Shown: piece after piece, positions 20,297-32,765 of the stretch
How positions within the stretch are numbered: position 1 is the first letter of the stretch
Layout: every line of letters starts with the position of its first letter
NCBI GenBank assembly: GCA_030737835.1
Contig: CM060857.1
Span: 7,253,360 to 7,317,359 of the forward strand
Length of the DNA stretch: 64,000 nt
Source: Acorus gramineus
Taxonomy: Eukaryota > Streptophyta > Magnoliopsida > Acorales > Acoraceae
Direction of reading: 5' to 3'
Position numbers and translations under genes: made by a program
The notes under the pieces: model-generated
Told to the model about the DNA's origin: nothing
Seen by the model: only the letters and a program-made list of their open reading frames with translations
Databases searched by the model: none

Positions 20297-23050
20297 ATGA
20301 CGAGGTCGAAGGTGATCGCTTCAAGGGGGAAACGACCCCGGGTGGCTCGTGGAGAGCGTAGCTCGAGCTCTTCATCATCGGAGAGCGATAGGGTGGAGGA
20401 AGAGGTTATGGGAGAGGTGATGAGTGCGGCGGAGGTGCCGTTGGTGGGCACTGGTGCGGGTGAGGACAGGGATATGCCTTCGGGGGCTATCATCACGGGG
20501 TTCCTACGGGTTCTAAAGGTGGGGGGTGATCCGGTATACGCGCAAGAGGAGGCGTGGCAACCGATCGGCGGTGGCCGAGGGCGCGGGTTTGGAATCCAGA
20601 GGGTTGGCCATAGGTGCGGGTGAAAGAATAGGGACCGAGGGGTTTAATGAGGAAGTGCAGGCATCGTTAGATGCCATTGTGGGGATATTGGATAGGGAGG
20701 CCACAGAGGCCAGGGCTGAAGAGGAGGAGAGAAGGGCCTTGGGTGATTTCGTGGTGTTGGCCTCCGGTGCGGTGGGCACGGAGGAAGGTGAGGGCATTGG
20801 AGTTGAGGCCGAAGAGGCCGTGGGTGTGGACAGAGGGGCCATGGGAGCCGGTGCTGAGGTTGAGGCCGAGGAGGCCATGGTTGAGGAGGAGGGGGATGAT
20901 GAGGAGGAGGGAGACGACGACGGGATGGACGATCCCGTCGAGGATTAGGTGGAGGCTCCTAGAGCCACACAAGCCATGGTATTCTCCTAATTCCTTTTGT
21001 CTTATTTCAGATGTCATATTCTATGTTAAATTTATGGGTGTTTTTATGTACATATGTTAATAGTTTTCATAGTAGAAGTAGTGTGTGTTTTGATTTTCTA
21101 AGGAAAGGGTATGTATATAGTAGAGATAATTTGATTACGATGGTATATATATATAAAGGGGGGGGCACAATTCTTATTATGTATGCATATATTTTCTTTA
21201 AAATGTAGGCATGATATAGAAGTTTTGGTGAGACTAACATGCTGAGTTTGTATGTTTATGGTGTGGTAGCCTAAGGGATGTCTTTTTGTTGGTTTTTAAC
21301 CATGGTGGAGCTTTCATAAGTATGTTTTTATAGGAAAGAAAACAAATATGTTTTGATTAAAAAATGATTTTTTATAAAGAAGGAAATAAGTAGCATGCAA
21401 GTGATAACTTTAGAATAACCATGGTGGGATGAGCTCAAAGGAATTTTGCTTGCGTTTAGTACGATTAGTTTAAGTATGCTTTTAAAGAGATAGACCACGG
21501 TGGGATAAGAGGGTAAAAAATTGAACTTATATCTCATGTTTTTGACGTTTTAGTTTTTGATGTTTGACTAGGCATGATCTTTAAGTGAATTTCAAACCAT
21601 TCTTACCTCCTGAACATTTACATCGATCTAACCTCTTTCTCCATTTCTTTTCAGCAACCGAATCACATACGAGCTTTGTGGCATGGGACCAAGAGATGGT
21701 ATGATGTCCTAAGGCCGGAGGTGAGGAACTTGGTGGATGGAGTGGGTTTTCGCTCCTTCTTTCTGATCGAGCTGTTCCATGTCCATCGTCCCTATCTGGA
21801 GGCGTTGGCGGAGAGATGGGACCCAGAGAGCTGCGCCTTTATCCTCCCTACGGGTGCAGTGATGCCGACTTTGGAGGATGTCCGGAGGATTACCGACCTT
21901 CCAGTCTTGGGAGAAGCAATGATCGCGACGACTAGTGCTGACTACAGAGCACTATTTCAAGAGTCGATCAGAAAGTGGGAGTTGGTTGAACAAGAGAGGA
22001 CTCTGAACCAGATCCCGTTTGGTCAGTTATCGAGGCAGTATGGCCTCAATTCTTTTACAAGGCGTCAGAAGGGGGAAGTTGTAGCTAGCTTTGAGAGAAG
22101 GCTAATGATTGAGGCAAGAGAGGCGGCCGCGTGCCCACAGAGGGCACGGAGGGAGTTAAGGGCAATTTCCTTTATTTCTTCAGTCGAGTTCTCTTCTCGA
22201 CTGCCTCAGACATGGTATCTTCCCACTTCTTATTGTTGATTAGAGACTTGGGGACTATGGGTTGCTTTTTCTAGGGCACGGCCATGCTTGCTTATCTCTT
22301 TGCGGAGTTGACGAAGAAAGTGAGAAGGGCTGGGGCAAGAACCTTGGCGGCTTCGCTGCTTTTCTCTAGGTATAAGTTAGTGATAAAAAGGAATGTCTTT
22401 CTTTCGGATTTGTTTCACTTGATTCTGATAGCATTTTCCTGCAGATCTTTGGATACGAGCACTTCGCCATTGATCATCCGACCTAGTTAGTCTCTGACCG
22501 TGCCCTTCCTTGGGCTATGAGATGGGCGCCTCCAAGGTCTTCACGCTAACGCTATCTTGCACAGTTCCGGGAGGCCTTCCGCGCTCTAACGGAAGAAGAG
22601 GTATATTTTTTGGATCTCTAGCTTTTATTTGATTTTCTTTTGACTAAGCTCTCTCCTTATGTCTGTTTGTATATTGCTTTGTAGATGACTTGGAGGCCCT
22701 ATATGGAGGAAGAGGTCACTGTGGAGCTGTCGCGGGACACATGGTTGATCTTTTTCAACGAGGTAGTATTTCATGCGATCAGCTGGGTTGTCCGCCAGCT
22801 TTGGTACCACCAGTGGGTGCCCGATCCTCTGCCAAAGCGTCCCCCAATCCCGGTGGCAGAAATTCCTCAAGAAACGAACCTCCCGAGGAACTATGCAGTA
22901 TATGTGATGGAATGGGAGAGGAGAGGGACCTTAGTCGAGCGTCATCCCGAGGTGACAAGCAGCGAGGATTATATGGCCTGGTACCGCCAGGAATACATGG
23001 GCATCCTTGGGACCATGGAGGAGGAGATCCTGGATGCCTACGTAAGAAGA

Positions 23051-23087
<37 letters not shown>

Positions 23088-23705
23088 CTTTTCTCCCTTT
23101 TCTTCTCCCCTTCTTTATTGTATATAAATGACGTTTTCTTTTATAGGTTGAGCTGAATGAGTTGGAGAAGAAGCTCAAGACCGCTAAAGAGGATCTCCAA
23201 GCACGGACCGGGAAGGTGGAGGTCTTGCGGTTGCAGAGATGACGCCTGCAAGATCAGGTTCGGGTTCTTGAGGCTCAGGTGAATGCTCTGTCTAGAGCGA
23301 GGGCTGATGGCGCTTCTTTCTCCTCCGTTCCTCCTCCGACCACCGCTTCCGATAGAGAGCTCGAGTTGATGAGCGAGCTAGATGTGGTCTGGAGTGAGCT
23401 CCTGGTCACTCGGATGGAGCTTGACCAGGATAGGGAGAGGGCTGCTAGGGCAAAGGATGAGGTGGACCAGTTGAGGTCCGAGAGATCGTCGAGGGAGGAG
23501 TTGGACCAGCTATGGTCTGGGATGGTGTCGAGAGAGGAGTTATCCATCCTATGCCATGAGCAAGACTCCCTCTAGGCCAGAGTCTCATATTTGGAGGTGT
23601 CGAATGGCGTGCTTGGCGGGTTAATGGGAGACCTGATTCGCTCCTTTTAAGCAGCCAAGGATAGAGATCGAGAAGCACTCTTGTCGAGTGAAGAGAGACT
23701 TCGAG
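20297..23705 (+). pseudogene. Plant mobile domain gene copy 2 (PMD2), six exons, coiled-coil C-terminus
   Basis: Exons by splice signals: 20297-20978, 21655-22214, 22275-22369, 22445-22600, 22685-23041, and 23147 onward. Exon 1 gives the basic/serine/acidic N-terminus. Exon 2 shows the PMD (PF10536-like) core: ALWHGTKRWYDVL, FHVHRPYLEALAERW, and CAFILPTGAVMPTLEDVRRI, the typical PMD 'T.tl.DV..l..LPv.G' signature. Exons 3-5 continue with MLAYLFAEL, IFGYEHFAIDHP and the WRPYMEEE part. Exon 6 encodes a heptad-rich coiled coil (LNELEKKLKTAKEDL). Lesions: a frameshift in exon 1 near 20510, TAG at 20946-20948, a frameshift late in exon 2, stops TAG and TAA in exon 4, and TGA/TAG in exon 6; the exon 3-4 junction is not in phase. 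It is cut by an LTR at about 23706. PMD is known in nuclear silencing factors and as transposon cargo; antisense placement beside a Tat-like LTR favours cargo. Confidence 0.8.
23049..23084. repeat. (TC)n microsatellite in PMD2 intron 5
   Basis: About 17 CT units just after the GTAAGAAG donor; it forms most of the polypyrimidine content of this short intron. Confidence 0.9.
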
Positions 23706-26700
23706 TCGAGAGTAGTTGTTTTTCCATTGGGTTCGCTTTGCGAACATGGAGTGTTTCCTCCCAATGTCGTCCGTGTTTAAGCGGCCCAGGTTGTAGCTGT
23801 CCTGACAGAGGGCCCCCACCTGTAGGTACTATCGATGCATGCGGCAAGATGTACTGATCGTGGGGGTATACCAGGTAGAGGCTACCCGGGAGAGGGCTAA
23901 CGAATGATATTGTGAACGTGGAATCATCCTCCCCTTCGTTGGATCCGCTGTAGGAACTTCCCGGCGTTGGAAAAGCTGTCCTGACAGAGGGCTCCCATCC
24001 ATAGATACCACCGAGGCATTCGAAAGTGTACTGATCGTGGGAGTATACCAAGTAGTGACTACCCGGAAAAAGGGCTACCGGTGGACCGAGGGTGTAGAGG
24101 AATCTAATCTCTCCAAAATTCCTATGTCACCTGTAAAGGGTGAGGGTGAGGATGAGGTGAAGACACGTCGCCGCATGACCCATTCGTGGTTCGTCCGTTC
24201 CCATAGTTGTTGGGTCCGGTTGCGTATCGATGCTCAAAGACATCGTTGGGTAGTTATCTCGATGTAGATGATCCAGTAATGTTGTGTATACCAGTAATTC
24301 CAGATCTCCTCGACCAACGGTATGGTCTCTCCCCAAGAGTCCCAAGAGTCTCCCTCCGGGAGTGAGGGTGAGGGTGAGGTTGGTGATTCAGTAGTGTTGT
24401 TGTCACGCCCCGGGCGTCCCCGAGACGCGGCAAGTGTATATAAAATATCAGAATCTACACAGGAGGTCAATAATATATCATACACAAGCAACCAGAATGA
24501 CACACAGATAACAAAAGCAGGGCTGACATGATATATACACCAAATGCGGAAGCTAAAGACTGAATCTGTAATTAAAACACACTACAGACTCCATACATAA
24601 TCACATGTCCTGTGAGAGCCAATATACATACAAAGACATCCAAATACAACACAAAACGCGTGCCCAAGCACGGAAAATAATACATACAAGCTCAAGGGAT
24701 GCTGATAGCTTCTGATACTCGCGGGACGTGGCGCTACTCCGCTACTGATGAAGTCCCTCGGGGAGCTCCTCCTCCAGATCCGACTCAGATGACACTGAAG
24801 AAAAATATTGTGCGAGGGGTGAGCCACACGCTCAGTGAACGGCACAACCCATGCATCACAGACAATATTGACCAGAACCAGGAAATCCTTAACATCCACA
24901 ATCTCATTACCAAAACCACAAAAGATAACAATTCCGCAACCTAGTGGGTCGCTACCGCCAACCCACTACACCCTCACCCTCACCCTCAATGGGTGACCAA
25001 GGATATTGGGACTAACTGCACAAAACCAGCGGGTCGCTTCAGCCAACCCGCTACACCCTCACCCTCACCCAAGGATATTGGGACTTACAATCCAGTGGGT
25101 CGCCACATCGCCGGCCCACCATACCCTCACCCTCACCCTCAACAGGTGACCTAGGCTCTTGGGACTGACTAGGCTGTTGGTCACCCTTGGTCCACCGATA
25201 GTCTCTCCTCACTCTGTAGGTCGTTTGGCCACTCCCATGTTCAGCACAGTCCTTCTACCAATCAGGAGGCGCCTACTAATGGGAGCCCCTGCAGGGGACA
25301 ACCTGTCTAACGCTGAGGTAGTCTCTACACGGATCCAACGAAGGGAACAGAACAGCCTATCCATCGCATATGATCCACTCGGATCCGCAGACAGCACATC
25401 AGAACAACACTAATGTTCTGAATTCCTCAGAACCCACCGGGGCGCATAACTACGATGCGGGGAACATGCATAAGGTTATAACAGGGTGGAATATCGTTGG
25501 GGAAAGAAACTCGGGAGGGCAGCGTGAGTTCCCGTTATAGGACACCACGACAACCAAACAAGGAACACGGTGTACCCTAACCCGGGTCTCACCGCTGTCC
25601 TCGCAAGGCCCCTCCCCTATAATATTCACTATAACATGCAATTTTAACGAATACTAGTATTTAATTTAATAAATAAACTAGTAGGGCACATGCATCGGTC
25701 GGGCTTCCTAACATGGAACCAGGGGACATGCTGCATGGCTCATACACATATCCTAAGGGTGCAAGTCCCTAACATGCAAAGTCTAGGGTAACATGCATTC
25801 TACAATTAAATCATGCTCGCATGATATACATATTACACATGCCAATATCTATCCATGGTGCTCCAGGAGAGGTCGGTATACGCCCAAGTGCGTATAACAC
25901 CTCTCTACTGGGTTGGATTGTCCCACTCACCGGAAGTCGGGTCGTCGCGCGACCGTCCGTCAAGATCTACAAGACAGGGTGATCAATACGGTGAGTAAAA
26001 CACACAAATAAATCCACAAATACTCTAAAATACTCAACACTCGGACAAGCGTACATACGGCCTGTACGCACGCGAGCCCGAGCACCCGACTCACTCCCGA
26101 ACCCCCGGGCAACCGTACGCACGGCCACCCGACCCAGGCGCATAGCTGCGCCCCAGCCCGCACGCCCAGACGCACGGCCGAGCCCCTGCCCGCTCGCCCC
26201 AGACACGCCGCGCGCTCGGGCGCACGCAAGCGCACGCCCACGCGCACCTCGCGTCCAGCCCCCCGGGTGCACCCGCGCGCACCGCGCCTGCGCCTGCACG
26301 CACTGTGCCCCAGCGCAGCGCCCCGCACACATTCCCCGCTCGCACCGCCTGCTCGCCCTGCGCGCACAGCCCCCCCCCCCCCCCCCCCCCCCGCACGCGC
26401 ACACGCACGCACACACCCCGGCACCATCGGCGCACTGTCACGCGCCCCGACGCACTGCCGCACGCACGCGCGCACCGCACGTCCAGCCCAGCGCGCCCCC
26501 GCGCGCACTGCACGCACACCCCAGCACGCGCACGCACTGGTCCCCAGCACCGCGCCCAGGCGCATGCCCAGGCGCCCTGTCCAGCACCCAGGCGCAGTGC
26601 CTAGGTGCCCTGCCCAGCGCCCAGGCACATGCCCAGGCGCCCTGCCCGCGCGCGCGCACGCAAACGCGCACCCCCGCTCGCGCCAGCACCCGCGCACACC

Positions 26701-28375
26701 CGCGCACACCGGCGCACTCGCGCGCACGCGCACGCGCCCGCGCGCGCCTGCGCGCCCGACTGCGCGCGCCTGCGCGCAGACTGCGCCCAGCTCGCGCCCA
26801 GCCCACTCCAAGCTCATTTTCACCCATCCCAACCCCTCACACACTCCCTAACACACCTACCCAACATGCATGACCTTCCCAACACCCCTTAGGCCAAGAA
26901 AACCAAGAAAAAGGAGGGGAGGAGCTCACCTTAGGAGGGAAAAGAAAGGGGGAGGTTCGGGGCCCTTCGCGCACCAAAACGCCACCGCCGGAACCACCAC
27001 CACCTCTCCTCGGCCTCTCCTCAGCCTCCTCATTGCAGCAAACAGGGGGAGAAGAGATCATGGAAAGGGAGCTTGAGATAGGGGAGAACAAACAACATCA
27101 ACAACACACAAGCACAAACCTCTTCTTCCTCCACCACCTCCTCCTCATCTTCTCATTGGGGCTTTACATCAAACACATGGGGGGGTGTGTTTGCAAGAGA
27201 GAAAGAGAGAAAAAGAGCTGGTCGTGGGATTTTTGGGAGGGGAGAGAGAGGAGAAAGAGATATTTATCAAATATCTTAAGGAAAATTTACTAAGTCGCCC
27301 TCCGACTAGAAATTCTGCGCAAGCTTCACTGGAACAGCCATAACTTCCTCGATATAGCTCCGAATGGCTCAATTCCAAAACCGATGGAAAGCTAAGAAGA
27401 TTATCTACAACTTTCATGTTTATGACATGAACAAATAATCTCTCCAGCTATTCCGAATTTAGAGCCAAACATGGAACAAGGCTGCTGCCAGAATTTCCAT
27501 CCCCGGGGTACACTTGGAAGAATACCCATAACTTTTACTACAAGAATCCAGTTGATCTAATTCCACCTCTGTGCGAAAGCCAACTCAAAACTGGACATCT
27601 CATAATAAAATCAGAATTAAATCTCTTCATCTTGGATTTTTACAAAATCAAATCCAAATTGCAAATTGGAAATACATAACTTACGAAAAAAATTATGTAC
27701 CCAAAATCTTCAGACAGAGCGCTCCAAATGACACAGGCACAACAGTTGTGCGGACCAGTAATTCCGTGTCTCTTCGACCAATGGTATGGTCTCTCCCCAA
27801 AAGTCCCAAGAGTCTTCCTCCGGGAGTGAGGGTGAGGGTGAGGTTGGTCGCGCCATCGCGTGGCCTTATTATCCATTGGGTTTCTACCCATGTTTTCCTT
27901 GAGAGGAAATTGTTTGAGTATTGAACTGTTGTATTGTGATTGGTTTCTATCCACTCACTGAGCTTGTAGCTCACCACTCGCATACTATTTCTTTTCAAGG
28001 GCAATGTTGGGCGTGGAGTTGGAGCTTCCTTGTGGCGTGGTCTTATGGGCGTGGAACGTTCTTCCGGCGGGTGGCGAGTGCGAGGCTGTCAGTAGTCCTA
28101 GAGTTATTTTATGTATTGTAAATCGTGCATGTGGCACAGGTTGTATTTTATTTGGTCTAGACTTGGCTCTCACAGGACATTGATTGTGTATTCAAGTCTG
28201 TAATAATGTTTTTGATTTACAGACATTGTTTATATATTATGCTTCCGCTTTTCAGTCAGTTATCATTATCCTTGCTTTGCCACCTTGTGTGTTGTTGTTG
28301 GAGTCTCTATTGACCGCAGGTATTAATAGCTGATATTTCATTATTGCCACGTCTCGGGGACGGCGGCTCTGGGTA
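23706..28375 (+). mobile_element. 3' part of a plus-strand Tekay LTR, split by a solo LTR
   Basis: Homologous to A1 from about 12363. It runs 23706-24400, is interrupted by the solo LTR, and resumes 27745-28375. The last bases (expected GGCGTGACA) are lost where it joins a minus LTR fragment at 28376. The left edge truncates PMD2 exon 6. Confidence 0.8.
24401..27744 (-). mobile_element. Solo Tekay-type LTR (type C) with GTTGT target duplication
   Basis: It starts TGTCACGCCCCGGG and ends CAGGCACAACA. GTTGT flanks it at 24396-24400 and 27745-27749. The host LTR is contiguous across it when compared with A1 near 12915. Its 3' module is B-like (three-unit repeat near 24940-25160), followed by a GC block at about 26090-26800 with a run of about 23 C at 26370-26392, then a C-type 5' module. 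No coding region remains. Confidence 0.93.
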
Positions 28376-28824
28376 GCCCATCCGACGAGATCTGCGTGGT
28401 AAGGGCATCAAATTTGGTGAGTAACATCATAATATAACACTTAGAAATTACTAGATATACCAAAAACTTAGACATGCACGCATACGGGCTCGCACGCATG
28501 CGAGCACGTGCGTACGCACGCATGCCCGAGTGCCCCGCACCTACCCGAGCCAGTAGGCAACCCCGCGCATGCCCCAGCATGGGCACGCACGCGCATGCAC
28601 GCGCACGCGCGCGCAGTGGCACCCTGTCGCATGACCAGGCCCGCCCAGACAACTTGCCCCGCGCGCTTGCGCGCACGTCCTGCGCGCACCCCGCTCGCTG
28701 CCAGCGTCCGCGCGCACCAACACGCCCGCTCCGCGCGCACCCGTGCGCTCCCGCGCACGCGCACGCGCCCGCCAGTGCCCCTCTGCGCGCCCTGCGCGCG
28801 CCCAACCACTCTTAACCCCTTTTT

Positions 28825-31815
28825 TGTCACGCCCCAGGGCGGCCGTCCCCGGGACGCGGCAAGTGTATACATGATATCAGCAGTCTATACAGGAGATCAA
28901 TAAAATACTCTAAACAACAACTAAAAATGACAACACAGATACAAGCAAGGCTGACATGATATATACACAGATAGCGGAAGCTAAAAGACTGAGTCTGTAA
29001 TCCAAAAACATACTACAGACTCGATACATAATCATATGTCCTGTGAGAGCCAATATACATCAATAATCCAAGTACAATTCAAACTGGGTGCCCAAGCACA
29101 GAAATATATACATACAATAAAAGAAGGATGCTGATGGCCTCAAAAACTCGAGGGACGTGGCGCTACTCCGCTACTGGTGCAGTCGCTCGGGGAGCTCCTC
29201 CTCCAAGTCCGCCTCGGTAATCACTGGAGAAAAAATATTATGCGAGGGGTGAGCCACACGCTCAGTGAATAGCACAACCCATGCATCACAGTTCATATTA
29301 ACCACAATTAATCAGCAAAAGCCTCAAAGTGGCATAAACAACACAAATCCGGGGGTTCGTTACATCGCCGAACCACCACACCCTCACCCTCACCCTCACC
29401 CCTCAATAGGTGACAAAGGATATTGGGACTTAATAGGCTGATAATCATCCTTACACAATCCAGTGGGTCGCCACATCGCCGGCCCACCACACCCTCACCC
29501 TCACCCCTCAATATGGTGACATGGGATATTGGGACTGACTAGGCTGTTGGTCACCCTTGGTCCACCGATAGTCTCTCCCCACTCCGTAGGCCGTTTGGCC
29601 ACCCCCACATTCAGCACAGTCCGTCCCAAATCAGGAGGTGCCTACTGATGGGAGCCCCTGCACGGGACAACCTTTCTAACGCCGGGGCAGTATCTACACG
29701 GATCCAACGAAGGGAACAGAACAGCCCATCCATACGCATATGATCCACTCGGATCCGACGACAACACATCTCAATAACTCTAATGTCCTTAATTCTTCAG
29801 AATTCCTCCAGCGAGCATAACCAAGATGCGGGGAAATTATATATAATTAAAATGAGGAAAAGAAACCTTGGGAGGGCAACCTGAGGTCCCGATATAGGAC
29901 ATCCCGCCAACCAAACAAGGAACACGGAGTACCCTAGTCCGGGTCTCAATGTTTACCTCGCAAGGCCCCCTTATATTCCCTAAGGCATGCTAACAATATC
30001 ATAAGCTTGCATGTAATTTAATAAATCAAACTAATAGGACGCATGCATAGGTTGAGGCTTTCCTAGCATGATAACAAGGTGACAGGATGCACGGCTCTTA
30101 CACATATCCTAAGGGTGCAAGTCCCTAACATACAAAGTCTAGGGTGGCATGCATTCTACACACTAATCATGCTTGCACAGATTACATATTAATCAGTTAA
30201 AATTAACTATGCTGCCCCAGGAGAGGACGGTATACGCCCAAGTGCATATAGCGACTCCCAACTGGGTTAGGTTGTCCCACTCACCGGTAAACGGGTCGTC
30301 GCGCGACCGTCTGTCAAGATCTGCAAGACAGGGTAATTAACTTGGTGAGTAACATACACAAATACCACAAAAATACACAAAAATACGCTAAAATACCCAA
30401 CACTCAGACAAGTGCACATACGGCCTGTACGCGCGCGAGCCTGAGCACCCCGACTCACTCCCGAACCCTTGGCAACCAACCGCACGGCCACCCGCCCCGG
30501 GATGCACCGCCGCGCATCAGCCCGCGCACCCAGGCGCACTGCCGGGCCCCTGCCCGCACGCCTGGACACGCTGCCGAGCCTCCCGGGTGCACCGCGCGCC
30601 CACTGCGCCCCCAGCGCAGCAACCCGCGTGCACACCGCATGCCCCGCGCCCAGCGCCTTGCCCCGCGCGCACCACCGCTCCTCCAGCGCGCCATCGACTC
30701 GCTCCGCGCGCACCCTGCGCGCACCACCGGCTCGCCCACCGCGCGCGCACAGCACGCCTGCGCCTCTACGCAGTGCTCCGCTCGCACGCTCCCGCACGGT
30801 GCCCAGCGCCCAGCACCCGCGACCAGCGCCTAGCGCCCGCGCGCACGCCCGCACGCATGCGCGCGCGCCCTGCCACCCGCTGCCTGCTGCGCTGCCTGTG
30901 CTGCCATCTTGCCCGAGACAGCCCGCCTGCCCTGTCTGCCTGCCCGAGCCACCCAACCACCTCCCACCGGCCACCAATGGTCACTAACCACCACCAACCA
31001 CCCCCAACAGCCACCAACACCCAAAATCACCCTCCTAACATGCATCTAAACATGAAAAAGGAAGGAAAGAAGGCTTACCCTAGGAAGGAAGGGAAGGAAG
31101 GGAAGTTCGGTTGCTCTCCGCGCACCGAAACACCTCCTCCAAGGCCACCAGCACCGAGCACTTCCTCAGCCCTCGAAATGGCTGCAAACAGGGGAGAAAA
31201 GAGGGCGTGAGAAGAGGCTAAACACGTCGGAACTTGAATCCGAAACCACCGGTGGATAGATCGGGAGCTCCCCTTACCTTTCTCTTCTTTGGGTTTTAAG
31301 GTTCAAGCTCTCTAACTAGGTCAAAAGAAGGTTTTTGAGAGAGGGAGAGAGAGAAAATAAGTGGGGAAGATGATGAATGGTGAGGGAGAGATATTTGCTC
31401 ACTTAAATATATAATCCCACACTTAGATTAGGGTTAACTAGGGTTAGGAGAGGATTAGGTGAACTTAAGTGGGTTTTGACTTGGGTCAACCCAACCACAA
31501 ATAAAAACAAAAAGGGTTGACCAAGTCATGGGCCCACTTTGACCAAGTCAACTCTCCCAATGACTTCTCGCTCGGTCAAAACCCGGAACTGTGAAATTCT
31601 GAAACGTACCGGAATTCGATGAAATTTTCGTGAGTGGCTTAAAATGGCACCAGGACACATAATATGCAGTTAGATTTTCAATCGGAGTCCTCAAACACAG
31701 GACGATAGCTAACAGTCTAAAATTTTAGCGGTTCCGATCGAAAAACGAAAAAACTCAAAAACTGTCAGAATGCTCCAATGGTTACCAGAAGGCAAAAAGT
31801 GACACATATATAACA
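28825..31815 (-). mobile_element. Solo Tekay-type LTR (type B) with TTTTT target duplication
   Basis: It begins TGTCACGCCCC and ends CACATATATAACA; TTTTT flanks it at 28820-28824 and 31816-31820. The host LTR reads through (CTTAACCCC before, AACCCCTCCCC after) as in its sister copies. The T run makes the duplication weaker evidence than in the other solo LTRs, but host continuity supports it. The 3' module has only two of the 80-90 bp repeat units. GC block at about 30420-30900. Confidence 0.88.
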
Positions 31816-32626
31816 TTTTTAACCCCTCCCCAACCCCTCACACACACCCTAACCCATCTACCTAGCATGCATGACTTCCCAACAACCCCCTAAGCCATGA
31901 AAACCAAGAAAAGAAGGGGAAGAGCTCACCTAGGGAGGGGGAATGAAAGGGGGAGATTCGGGGGCCCTCGATGCACCCGCGACCACCTCAACCACCACCA
32001 CCACTACCACCACCTCCACAGCCCTCCTCAGCCTCCTTTGGCTGCAAATCAGGGGGGGGAAGACATGAGAGGGGGCTTGAGAGAGGAGAAACCACAACAA
32101 CAACAACACATACACAAAACTCACCTCTTGTTTCCTTCTTCACCTTCACCTTCAATGGATTCTTCCTCCTCCTTCTCCACACACAAAGAGAGGAAAAAAA
32201 AGAGACCAAGAGAGGGAGAGAAGATGAGATCCACGAGTTGGGAGAGAGGGGGAGAGAGAGAGAGGGCAAAATGGTCATTTCCATGCCCAAATAGTGTTTT
32301 GGGGTGACCATAAGGGGGTGGTGAGGTTAGGGTTAGGCTCACCCTCACTCAACCACTTATTTTTGCTTTATTGGGAAGCGTGCGGAGAAGCACCACACAC
32401 TCGAAAATATCTCGCCCACCGAAACCCAGTAACGGCCAAACCCGGATGCGATTCGGAACTGCATATTTTTCAAAACGTTACCAGAATTTGATGAAATTTT
32501 TATGGGTAATATGAAACAGTACCAGGACCCATAATATGCAGTTAGATTTCTAATCAGAGTACTCTAACTCCCGCAGGTGGCTAAAAGCCAAAATTTTAGC
32601 GACTCTGATCGAAAAAAGAAAAGGCC

Positions 32627-32750
32627 CTGAATGACCCAGATGTGACCAAGGCTTAACCGAAATGGCTCCAAATGACACAGGCATAACACTGAATGACCCA
32701 GATGTGACCAAGGATTAACCAGAATTGCTTCAAATGACACAGGCATAACA
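32627..32750. repeat. 62-bp tandem duplication of the LTR 5' terminus
   Basis: Two units, each from CTGAATGACCC to GCATAACA, at 32627-32688 and 32689-32750, with several differences, so it is not a recent duplication. The second unit abuts the polypurine tract. Confidence 0.85.
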
Positions 32751-32765
32751 TTCTCCCCCCCTTAG
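32751..32765 (-). promoter_or_regulatory. Polypurine tract of A2
   Basis: Read on the minus strand, CTAAGGGGGGGAGAA directly precedes TGTTATGCC, the LTR start. This is the standard plus-strand primer position and fixes the orientation of A2. Confidence 0.85.

Larger units (their letters stand above)
28376..32750 (-). mobile_element. 3' LTR (A-type 5' module) of Tekay derivative A2, split by a solo LTR
   Basis: It runs 28376-28824 (GC block) and 31821-32750 (5' module), ending GCATAACA directly against the polypurine tract of A2. Its own 3' module is missing at the 28376 junction. The terminal 62 bp are tandemly duplicated (32627-32688 and 32689-32750). Confidence 0.8.

Noticed and set aside
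25960-26844. 294-codon minus-strand frame, Ala/Arg/Gly-rich
   Set aside because: Same artefact in the solo LTR at 24401-27744; it also includes a translated homopolymer run (polyglycine) from the C tract.
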